DNA from: Caenorhabditis remanei
Taxonomy: Eukaryota; Nematoda; Chromadorea; Rhabditida; Rhabditidae
Direction: 5' to 3'
NCBI RefSeq assembly: GCF_010183535.1
Contig: NC_071328.1
Coordinates: 1,612,001 to 1,676,000 of the forward strand
DNA length: 64,000 bases
This document shows positions 31,933 to 41,590 of the stretch, piece by piece. A program made the translations under genes and the position numbers. The notes beneath the pieces were generated by a model, which saw only the letters and a program-made list of their open reading frames with translations, was not told where the DNA came from and did not search any database. The first letter of the stretch is position 1. Every line of letters starts with the position of its first letter.

Positions 31933-34900
31933 CTAAATGAAGAAGAAAAACTTAAATTCTTCACAATACTCGAAAATATTGCCTTTGTTATGGTAGTTAA
32001 TTGAGAAGTTACTTTTTAACTCGCTGAGATCGTAGGATGACACATAATAATCTATTTCGGGACAAGAACAATAAGACCATTCACGGGAAATCGCCCAACC
32101 ATGGAAGTTGTCTTTCGAAAGTAATCCATCTGCAAATATCGTCTCCAGAGTTTCGGCCACCGCTTTAATATCGTTGACGGCATACATATCGCTGCAAATT
32201 CTCTTTTTTTCAGACTTGTCAAAAATCGGGCCGGGCCGGTCCAAAATTTTTCCTGATTTCAAAAAATGGGAACCCGTTTTTACCAAATTTTATTTGAAAT
32301 TTTTTGAAAAAATAGAGTAAAATGCTTAAATTATCATACATATTCACATTTTTCCTAAAATTTCAAAAAAGTTCCAGAAAAAAAAATCAAAAACTGAAAA
32401 TGTTTCAAAAGAGCCGGGCCGAGATTTTTTCTGAGTTCGGCCCGGCGGGCCGGGCCGGGTTGGGTCGGGCCAAAATTTTTCCTGATTTCGGCCCGGCCCG
32501 GCCCGTGACAAGTCTGCTTTTTTTTATTCTGATATTTTTCTAGTTAGTGAAAAACTTACTCCATTGCGGGCTTAATCATATGGTCCAACTTCTGAACGTA
32601 TTTTTCCAGACGAGATATCTTGTCTTTAACTTCACCTGCAAAAACAATATATTTTTTGTACAATGTTTTAAGATCGTTACGTTTTTGTGTGTCATCTGTT
32701 GCGTTGTAAGAAATTCGTCCAATCACAAAGTCAAAGCCTGTCTCGTTTTGTTTGGAATAGCAGTGATCAGTATTTTCCGTGGAATTAAAGTAAAATTGGT
32801 ATTTTTCATCACGGTGGAACATTGCTATTTCATATTCATACCTGAAAGAATGTTACAAACTTTTAGCCATACTTGTCAACCGGGCCGGCTCGTAACTCGC
32901 TTCAAACTTAATATTATGAGTTCAAAAATATACCAAAATGTAGATCTTGACGAGTTCTATGTCCGTGACCTACTACGGGCCGGATGACTATTCGTTAATG
33001 GACCGCGGGTCGGGCTAGAATGGCTTTTTTGGCACTTTTTCTCGGCCCGCGGCATATCAACGAATAGACATCCGACCCGTAGTAGGTCACGGACATAGAA
33101 CTCGTCGAGATCTACATTTTTGTATATTTTTCAGCTCATAATGTTCAATTTGACGCGAGTTATGCGCCGGCCCGTGTCGGCCCGGTGGACAAGTATGCTT
33201 TTAACGAATATTTTTATCATTTTGATTTCTCAGTCTAGGAGTCCTTTTCCTGAAAAACAAAAAATCTGGTCGAACGATAAACACTGACTTGGGTATTCCT
33301 GTGTGGAGGAGTGTTGAACGTGTATTATTAGTCACTAGTTTCATTATCTCTTGTTTTGTAAATTTGGGGTTGTCATGCATCGTCCGGACAATACACAGTC
33401 ATTCAAAGTGATAATGCGCACAACAGACATAGCTGGCGCGCTTCCCGTTTTTTAAAGTTTTGTGTCGCCTCCCTTTAAATTCTACAGTAACCCGAAATTC
33501 AATTAATTGAGCATGCGAGCAAAATTGCCGAGATCTATGATAAAACGAGTGAATTCGTCGAAAAAAAAGGCGTAGAAGTGAATAGGTGCCCATCAAACCA
33601 TGATATACCGCTTTTCAACGCCAAAAAGTCAGTTTTATTTTTTTTTTGAGAAACAAAAAACTCTCGAATTTTCAATAAAAAGTGCATTTCTCCTGCTAAT
33701 TAAGTATTTCCAGTTGCCGTTATGCTATTTTGAATCCTTTCAAGTACTTCTAGACCGAAAAATTAACAAAAAACTGAATTTTTTGAAAAAAGTTGAACTT
33801 AAAAATTGATTCAATAATTCCAGTTCTGAATATTATAACACGTATTTAGGCTTAAAATGTTCGCAACAGTCATCTTCATAAATGTTACTTAACGAGAACA
33901 AATGAAATCGCTCCAATTTTTCGTATTTCTTCTGAAAATGGCAAAAAATGGTTTTTTTAGTTGATTTTCTTAAAAGTCTTTCAACTCTCTTATTTTTCGA
34001 CAATGTGAGAGAAGGTTACACTTAAACGATGTATTTTTGTCCGCAGAACATTTGTTACTACTTTTGAACCAGCGAAAATGCTGAAATTTCGAGAAATCGG
34101 TGTATAATCGGTTTTAAGCTGAAAAACGAGAATCGCGCCAGCGATCGTCGCAATCGCGCTCTGTCGCGGATTATCACTTTGAAGGACTGTGCAATATAAT
34201 TTGATAATATTCCTTGATGAACTACCGGCCAAGCCGAAACCTACAAAGACAAGTTGAAATCTTGAAATGCTTAAACAAACGTACAAGAGACTCGTTGATG
34301 TAATTCAATGCGAATGTGACAATTCGATTCACATCCTCAATAATTCCCTCAGTATAGACTTCGATGGAACGAGCGCCTCCGTTATGTAAAACATCCGCGC
34401 AAATCGCCGCATAGTACGTCTGAATATCGAAATGAACAGATTTTACAAAAGAAAATTTAACTTGCCAGGTCTGTTATTTCATTGATCAGCCTGGATACAA
34501 ACGCCTCAACCGAGACATAATTAAAATTGGATACGGCGATCAACGCGTGGAGAAGGCAGCTGAAAATGTTTTGAAGAAACTGTTGGTACCACTGAATGGA
34601 CTACTGTTCCGCTCACTGTTCTTCATAGAGGTCTAGATAAATCGACGGGCGATGGCTTATCTCGTGAAGAAAAACATCCATTGCGTCATCATGTCCCATG
34701 AAATATTTATGGAAAACGGAAAGTTCTTCATTAAGAACAGTTTTGTTGAGGAGCTGTTGGGAAAGAGACGAAAATTCTGTAATTCGTCAAATTATGTTTA
34801 ATTTAATTCTTTTTCCGAGTACCTATCATGTAACGGCTTGGGTCTGGAAAAGGACCCCCAGCGGTCAAATTAAGATGCACCTTCGTTAAATATGCACGAC

Positions 34901-37739
34901 GGTCTGTTAGAAGTTTGACCTCCTCTGACGTGACAGGGGCTCCACAGCTGGTGACCAATCGATATATTATATGCTAAAAAGAGTTTTACAGTAATAATTC
35001 GGAAAGGGTCTTGTACTCAAACTCATACCTTCAACATCTTTTTTGGGGCCCTGAAAAATCGTAATTCGTGTGACGAATTGCGTAGCAACCACTTACGTAT
35101 TACTGGTGAGACAAGCTTCTTTGTAGTTTCTAATATCCCCGTCTTCCTTGAACGACTCGGGATCAAGGTATTTCTCTGTCCAGAACTCCATCTCAAATAA
35201 AGGATGTGTCACTGCCTGAAATGAGAGATTTCAACAACGGTTCAAAGAATTGGAGGAACGGAGCTTACTTCTTCATAATTCCATTTAACTGCCACATTTG
35301 GCTGCCACATTCGCGATAAATGTGACCTTCCCTCAGTTGTCCCTCTGTCATTGCGTTCTTGGAAGATTGCTTTCGTTCGGTTTTGTAAATCCATAAGAAC
35401 TTTATATTCTTGGCTTGATTTCTGCAATATCATTTTTAAATGTGCGATTCCAAGTACAATTTGAGTGCAATTTTTTTATCTCTTTAAAGGAGGACAGAAG
35501 TCATATTTTTTTATTTCAGATTCTGATACTTCAGAAAATTCTGAACAACTTTCATCATTGGAGCATGTGCCAAATATCGCTCTAAACGCCTCGAATGCCC
35601 GTTTTCCGGCTCAAAAGGAGCCTAGATGCAAGAATTTTCCCACGCATATTTTTGTCCCGTGTAGTCCTCTCGGACAATATTATTTCTTTTTATTTCTCGA
35701 TTCTTCGTTGTCTTGCTTTTTTCAACAAAATTTCCTGTTTTTCTTCTTTTTTTACGATATAAATTCAATTGTCCGAGAGGACTACACGGGACAAAAATTT
35801 GCGTGGGAAAACTCTCCCATTTAGGCTCCTTTTGAGCCGGGAAAACGTGAATTTAGGGCGTTAAGAGCGATTTTTAGCACATGCTCCAATGATGAAAGTT
35901 GTTCAAAATTTCCTGAAGTATGAGAATCTGAAATTAAAAAATATTACTTCAGTCCTCCTGTAAGGTGTATACGCCAAGGAATAGCTCATAAAGACGGGTC
36001 AGAAAAATAGAATGAAACTTGTTGGCGCACATTCGGATGATTTTTTTTGGAATTTGTTTACTCTTGTCGTTATTTGTTACAGGTAGCATTTGCTCACCTC
36101 TAGCGTAGAATTTACATTTCTCATAGCCCCTATTGGAACAGCAACTTTCATCAAATGATCCAATTGATTTGGGAGTTGTTTGAATGTCAGCAACACGTCA
36201 TCGCTTCTCGTAGTCACTGTCACAAGGGCTTTCAGGAATTCTTCTATATGTTCACCTGAAAAGAGATAAATATGTATTTTCATGATTTGAAAAGTTCTTT
36301 TTTAATACCGGTGTAGTAGCAAAATTGAAAAATTACCGTTTACCGATAAATTTGTTAACAATTTGAGTTCGACCCCCACTGAAAACTGATAACTTTGCGG
36401 TTTTTTTTTCTAATTGCTGGTACTTTGGTCAGTGTGTTTGGTCTGAGCGATCATTCACGATGATAACTATAATTTTTAGAAATTTAACAACATAAAGATC
36501 TGCACAGTGTAAGGTGAAAGTCGTGAACACGGTGATCTTTTCAGAAACCACTTGGTTTGATTTTTAGTCCAATGCAAGACGAGCAAACTTGCTCCAACGC
36601 GCCGTTGAAAATTCTAGACCCCAACTTTCTATAAATTCCACTGCTTTCACTGTTCTTGACTTATCATTCAATTCTGTGAAAATTGAATCCGCTCAATTTT
36701 TCTCACGGTCTCCCACTCTGCGAAAAAGAACTACAAGGAACGTGAAGCCGATTTTTTCACGTTTTAGTTCAATTGTTTTGTTTTTTGCACTGAAAATGCA
36801 GTATTTTTCTGGTTTTAAGACGTCGCAATGGATGAAAAAAGTGTCCCATCCATAAGAATTGTGAAAAATTATATTTTCTATCTTATGAGCCAAAAAACGT
36901 AAATTTTGGTAAGAAATTGACTTTTTTGATACAGAAAAACTGATTTTCAGAAAAATGAGATTTTCAGCAATTTCAGCCAATATACATATTTTCTGATAAT
37001 TTTAACGTTTTCAGAGCCTCCTCAAGTACATTATTTGCAATTGTCGTTTGAAACAGTTTTCTGCCAAAAGGGTATACATATTTTTCTGAAAACCGGTTTT
37101 TCTGTATCAAAAAAGTCAATTTCTGACCAAAACTCGCGTTTTTTGGCTCATAAAATAGAAAATATAATTTTTCACAATTCTTATGGAAGGGACACTTTTT
37201 CATCCATTGCGACGTCTAAAAACCTGAAAAATACTGCATTTTCAGTGCAAAAAACAAAAGAACTTGCAGTTCTTTTTCGCAGTGTGGAAGACCGTGCACG
37301 GTGCCACCCCAAAATAGGTATAATAAAGTTTGAACGATTTTAGATGAATGACCGGTAAATGAGCGTTTCGGTAAATCTTTTCAATAAAAATTCACCAAAT
37401 CGTTATTGGTCAAGAATAAAGAGAACAATACCATATTTTCATACTTGTCAAAAATCGGGCCGGGTCGAAATTTCTCTTGGCCCGGATTCAAAAATGTGTA
37501 CTCATTTTGTAACATACTTTTCTGAAAATTTTCGAAAATTTAGAGTAAAAATGCTTAAATTATCATACTTATTTACCTTTTTATTGAATTTTGAATTTTT
37601 ATTCAAAATTTCCAAAACGGGCCGAGCGGGCCGGCCCTGGCCCGTGACAAGTATGCATATTTTCAATACTCATACCTTTCTCTTTAGATGTTGCTAACGG
37701 CGTGAGCAGCAAAAGAAGTATCGAAAATTTCAGAAGCAT
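31933..37739 (-). CDS. Secreted nematode protein of unknown family, 523 aa
   Basis: Fourteen exons placed by frame and consensus: 37739-37676, 36255-36098, 35421-35269, 35215-35097, 35050-35029, 34973-34881, 34753-34617, 34559-34466, 34419-34285, 34240-34178, 33931-33894, 32841-32681, 32635-32560 and 32191-31933; the sum is a multiple of three. A signal peptide (MLLKFSILLLLLTPLATS) starts a mostly helical, acidic protein with scattered Cys. Stretches include EEFLKALVTVTTRSDDVLLT, EMEFWTEKYLDPESF, ELSVFHKYFMGHDDAMDVFL, ADVLHNGGARSIEVYTEGII and, near the end, HGWAISREWSYCSCPEIDYY. I do not recognise the family. The exon ending at 34466 has a GC donor (CTG|GCAAGT). The link 33894 to 32841 is least sure: the exon at 33931 may instead run to 33842 with a further exon missed. 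Confidence 0.7.
32211..32516. mobile_element. GGCCCG foldback, copy 2
   Basis: Ends CAGACTTGTCAAAAATCGGGCC and its mirror GGCCCGTGACAAGTCTG; the centre is AT-rich. It sits in the last intron of the secreted-protein gene. Confidence 0.7.
32868..33197. mobile_element. GGCCCG foldback, copy 3
   Basis: Ends CATACTTGTCAACCGGGCCGG and CCGGTGGACAAGTATG. Shares the TTCAAACTTAATATTATGAG / TACCAAAATGTAGATCTTGA arms with 3536-3901. Confidence 0.75.
35495..35955. mobile_element. Foldback element with CCGTGTAGTCCTCTCGGACA inner arms
   Basis: Left arm AGGAGGACAGAAGTCATATT..GATTCTGATACTTCAG..CATCATTGGAGCATGTGC is mirrored by 35840-35955. The inner pair GTCCCGTGTAGTCCTCTCGG (35663) / CCGAGAGGACTACACGGGAC (35774) surrounds a T-rich centre. 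The inner 20-mer resembles GTGTACTCCTCGTGGACAAG found elsewhere. Confidence 0.7.
36670..37305. mobile_element. Foldback element in intron 1 of the secreted-protein gene
   Basis: Here the two arms are largely in direct plus inverted arrangement. AAAACTGATTTTCAGAAAAA and ACTTTTTTCATCCATTGCGA have mirror copies (36825-36960 against 37085-37215), and TTTTGCACTGAAAATGCAGT (36784) pairs with ACTGCATTTTCAGTGCAAAA (37233). No ORF of note. Confidence 0.6.
37440..37655. mobile_element. GGCCCG foldback, copy 4
   Basis: Ends CATACTTGTCAAAAATCGGGCC and GGCCCGTGACAAGTATG around an AT-rich centre with TAGAGTAAAAATGCTTAAAT, which also occurs in copy 2. Confidence 0.7.
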
Positions 37740-37963
37740 AGATGATTTGCTGAAACAATCATCTCTCATATTTCTGTCAAATCGTGAAACTTTCATCCAT
37801 ATTTTTTTTCGTTTTCTTGAAAAGATAAAGAAAAAAAATAATTCAACAAATGGGTTTCAAAGTCACATGTGTGCCTTCTTAGCCTGCGTCTACAATGTGC
37901 CTCGAGTTTGCTTTCTTTACACTGAAAACTCTGCCATCTCCCAGGTCTCTTCAACCTAGACAG

Positions 37964-38100
37964 GTGGTCCCCTCTATCTTGTGGCTGACGGGATCAACAA
38001 CCGAGGAGAACTCGTCCTGAAGGTCATCTATGAGGAAAATTGGAACCACAAAAAAGAAGAACGGATATTTGAAATCCCACAAAAACTCGAGAAATGTTGA
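37964..38100 (+). pseudogene. Possible orphan coding exon
   Basis: After CCTAGACAG the frame reads GPLYLVADGINNRGELVLKV-IYEENWNHKKEERIFEIPQK-LEKC and stops. The composition and GC content look coding, and the pattern (xLYLV..GELVLKVIY) is reminiscent of the central strands of an SH2 domain. No joining exon was found, so it may be a gene remnant. Low certainty. Confidence 0.3.
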
Positions 38101-38189
38101 CGCAGGCTAGACCAAAGGACCAGTTCAAAAAAGTTATTTTCAATTAAATCAGAGTGATTCTGAGAAAGAAGACCTCTACATCAGAGTTG

Positions 38190-38640
38190 CGCGGAAGTGA
38201 TTTTTTCTAACATGGAAGTCGGAAGTCGGAAGTAAAATTCGTAATCCGGAAGTCGGAAGACGGAAGACGGAAGTGAAAAAACGCCCGGAAGTCGGAAGTC
38301 GGAAGTCGGAAGTAGATTTTTTCGCAAAGATTCAAAAACTCCTAGAAAAAGTTCATAAAATTCGCGAAAATCAGTGAAAAATTAGTTTTTGGCTGAAGAA
38401 AAGCTCATTTTCTGTCTTTTTAGACCATTTTTTCTTCTATTTCTGCGAGATGTACTTTTCCGAAAACCCACAATTATGGAATGACGGAAGTCGGAAGTAA
38501 ACATCCGAAAATGGAAGTCGGAAGTCGGAAGTAAAATTTTGATAACGTAAGTCGGAAGTAAAATTTTCAAAACGGAAGTTGGAAGCCGGAAGTCGGAAGT
38601 GAAAAACAGCTCGGAAGTCGGAATTCCGCGCAACTCTGCT
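38190..38640. mobile_element. CTTCCGA-repeat foldback element, copy 3
   Basis: Ends AGAGTTGCGCGGAAGTGA and TTCCGCGCAACTCT define true termini of the family. GGAAGTCGGAAGTC arrays lie inside both ends, and the centre (38310-38480) matches copy 1 in reverse. Confidence 0.75.
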
Positions 38641-38649
38641 CTACATATA

Positions 38650-38795
38650 CTTTTCGAAATTTTTCGAAATTCTGTAACTCTGCGAGTTTTCAAGCATTCT
38701 TCTTGATTTTTGCCTCTACTCGAAGAAAATTTTAGGTACTCCTCAAATAAAGCAACTCCTAGTGACAAAACCCATTTCTTTTTATGCAAGTCTGT
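38650..38795 (-). pseudogene. Duplicated fragment of the kinase exon 5/intron 5 junction
   Basis: Compare 39780-39905: both read GTAACT(T/C)TGCGAGTTTTCAA.., TTTTTGCCTCTA.. and ACAACTCCTAGTGA.. before the exon end encoding LHKKK. This copy has several substitutions and lies downstream of the kinase stop, so it is non-functional. Confidence 0.7.
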
Positions 38796-38861
38796 ACAAC
38801 TGTAAAAATGAAAAGACACTGAAAATGTTTTTATTGCTCCATAAAATCTTCTAATTGAGTT

Positions 38862-40945
38862 CTAATTTTGATTGCTCGTCTGACTCTTGCTCTTCTCCAG
38901 CCCAGTCGAGCCCTCCGCTTTGGTGATAGCTTCCTCTAGCTTTTGCTTCAATTCAGAAGCCGTCGGACGCTTATTGGGATCCACGTGCCAACACTCCTTC
39001 ATAATCTCCTCAATCTCTGGAGGCATGCCGGCAGGCGTCGGGAGACGGTACCCACCACGAGTTTTTTGCTGGAAGAGAAAACTCATCAGGGGGATTCCTA
39101 GGCCCTTACCTTCACCACGTAACCCTTCCACGCGCTGTACGGTGTGTCATACGGTACCTCGTAGAACTCCCACATCATCACGGCGAACGCGTAGATGTCA
39201 GTGTTGGCACGCGTCTCTCCGTTGTCCCAAACTTCTGGAGCCAACCAACGGATGTTTGTGGGCTTGTTCAGGTCCACTTTGTAGATCGACGTCGCGCGGC
39301 ACATACCGAAATCCGCGATTTTCACGATATCCTTGTGGATGAGACAGTTACGCGCGGCGATGTCACGGTGGATGCATCTGAGAATGAAAAAAGCGATTTT
39401 TGCATAGGAAACTTGGAAAAATGTCATGTTTTGAAGCTAAAAACAGATCTTACAGATTTTCGAAAAATTTTCGAAAGTCCAAAAAAATTTGAATTCGATG
39501 TTTCTTGCTCAGTTTTTACTCTATTCTCTTAAGGATCACATTTTTGCATTCAGCTCGTTGAGAGCTTTCAGAAAAATATAATCATGCCTAGATTTTAAAA
39601 AATTCGGGTCTCGACACGAAAACTACAGTAACCCAGTCATAACTCCGAATCGAGGCATGATTATACTTTTCTGAAAGCTCTCGCCGAGCTGAATTTAAAA
39701 ATGTAGTCCTCGTGAAAATAACGTCTAAACGGATCGAGAAACATCGAATTCAAATTTTTGGGATTTTCGAAATTTTTCGAAAATCTGTAACTTTGCGAGT
39801 TTTCAATCATTCTTTTTGATTTTTGCCTCTATTTAAAGGAAATTTCAGGTACTATTCAGATAAAACAACTCCTAGTGAAAAAAAAACCCACTTCTTCTTA
39901 TGCAAATAATCGATTCCACACGCCGCATGGTATGTATACAGGGACCGGGTCTGTGTGCTCAACTTGGCTCCCTTCTCCACGAGTCGATCCTCCACAGAAC
40001 CACCGTTACAGTACTCCAACACCAATAAATAGGGGATATCATCCAAAATGTATCCATAGAATTTCACAATATTCGGATGGTCGTACAACTGCATCACTCT
40101 CGCCTCCTTCATCATTTCCGCCAACATTTCCTCGTCGTTTCCCTCCGTATCCAACTTTTTCACAGCGATTTTTGTGTTGGTTTTGGTTAATCGACCCCGG
40201 TATACTGTACCATAGGCTCCCGAGCCAAGCTGGTAAAAGAAAAAGGTTGCAAAACAGAAAATAAAGGGAGCGGGGTGTCGAACCCGGGTAGGTGCGCACG
40301 CTGGGCAAAAGCGCAGGCATTGCGCCACACGGCCGCCAAAAAATAAACGGTGCGGAGGTGGTGATAAAAGGGATACCTAGCGAGGCGCGGCGCGCCTCCT
40401 CACCTTCTTTTTAAAGTCGACATCCTTATGCATAAGCTGAAATTTGCCTTTCGGAATCGCCCGTTTCAGTATAACACGTTCCCCTTTCACTTCCACTGTC
40501 TCCTTTATCAACATATCCACCAGTTTACCAATGTTTGACGCACTTTTGTTCTGAAATTTTCAAAAAAGTTTCAAAACATTTTTCTGTGATTTGACCTACC
40601 GCAAATTTGGCGCTCGACGGTGTCCGCTTGATCTCATACCTCCGGATGCCTTTTTTAAGCCGAACCGTCAGAAATAATTGCATTTTGTTCAACTCTGGAC
40701 TCATTTTCATCACTATCATGTAGTCACCGTCGTTCTACAACAAAATCGATAAAAATCGATAAAATCAATCGATAATCGAAAAAGTACAGTACCACAAGAA
40801 GTTGATCGGCATCTTGATTCATTAGTGCTCCATGATAGTACGGTAGGTTAATGTCTTCTTCTGGAAGTCTGAAAGGGAGGGCGGAGCTTACGGGTCCTTA
40901 GAGGGGCGGAGCTTACGGGGGGACTCACTTTTCTTTATTAGCCAT
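38862..40945 (-). CDS. Fer/Fps-like SH2 tyrosine kinase, 395 aa
   Basis: Non-receptor tyrosine kinase of the short Fer-like class expanded in nematodes, where several act in spermatogenesis (for example SPE-8). Exons: 40945-40929, 40868-40793, 40734-40600, 40550-40404, 40229-39892, 39377-39110 and 39068-38862; phases all fit. An SH2 domain (residues about 12-105, starting LPYYHGALMNQDADQLL) precedes the kinase. Kinase motifs: LGSGAYGTVYRG (P-loop), IAVKKL (Lys), CIHRDIAARN (catalytic loop), IADFGMCR, activation-loop Tyr in SIYKVD, and WLAPEVWDNGETRANTDIYA. In the SH2 domain the usual FLVR arginine is absent (DGDYMIVMKM), so phosphotyrosine binding is doubtful. The Ser-rich tail ends QTSNQN. 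There is no F-BAR domain. Intron 4 is largely a tRNA-like insert. Confidence 0.9.
39548..39708. repeat. GAGAGCTTTCAGAAAA foldback in kinase intron 5
   Basis: AGCTCGTTGAGAGCTTTCAG..AATCATGCC mirrored by GGCATGATTATACTTTTCTG..GCCGAGCT around a GTTACTG-type centre. Same family as 11145-11630. Confidence 0.65.
40266..40340 (-). repeat. tRNA-like sequence in kinase intron 4
   Basis: The minus strand reads GGCGGCCGTGTGGCGCAATG CC, with an A box (TGGCGCAATGCC), and 35 nt later CCGGGTTCGACACCCCG, a T arm with 5-bp stem and B box. The 5' and 3' ends do not make a 7-bp acceptor stem. It is followed by GC-rich sequence like that at the centre of the tRNA-like foldbacks (GGTGGTGATAAAAGGGATAC). A tRNA-derived insertion. 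Confidence 0.55.
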
Positions 40946-41590
40946 TTTTCACGAAGATAGACCAAGTATAAGAATAGGAATGATTGACTTTTTGGAAATT
41001 TTGAAAAATCGAAATTTTGAAATTTTTTGAAAAAAAATTTTTAGGCCACGCGTTTATTTTATCAAAAATTTAAATTTTAGTTAATTTATCGAGTTTTAAG
41101 GCTTTTTTCTGTAATTTCAGCGAGATTTCAAATTTGAGGATTACGGTAGCAAGATTTCTCTGCATTTTGTCGTGAACGTGTTTGGCGGGATTTGAGCGGC
41201 TTCAAAACCATCAGAAAAGTTTGACGGGCTAAAACTCGGTTCACAAAATGATTTTTCAGAATTTTATTTCAGATTCGGAATCTACGGACTCAAAAGTGCC
41301 AGAGGCCAAATTCTTGTGTCGTTTGGTTTGGTAGATCACACAAAAATCAAATCCCAATTTTCGCAGTTTACTATTTTGTACGCCGCGAACCTTTCATAGC
41401 AATTTTTCAAAAAAAAGTTTTCCATAATTTATTTTTCCAAAAAAAGGCACATAAAAAGTGATTAACAATAATATCATTTTAATTAAAGAATTTAAAACAT
41501 TTAAAAATTTCAATACTTTCCCCGTTGAGACAAACAATATGATGCCTAATATAAGCTCGTTAATTATAGACTAATTAGAGGATTCCCCCA
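40946..41590. other. Intergenic, no gene seen
   Basis: AT-rich 645 bp between the kinase start and the 3' end of the NHL-like gene. It must hold the kinase promoter; no motif could be assigned. Confidence 0.5.

Larger units (their letters stand above)
37740..38861. other. Intergenic region between the secreted-protein and kinase genes
   Basis: Contains a possible orphan exon (37964-38100), CTTCCGA copy 3 (38190-38640), and a decayed duplicate of the kinase exon 5/intron junction (38650-38795). No intact gene. Confidence 0.6.
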
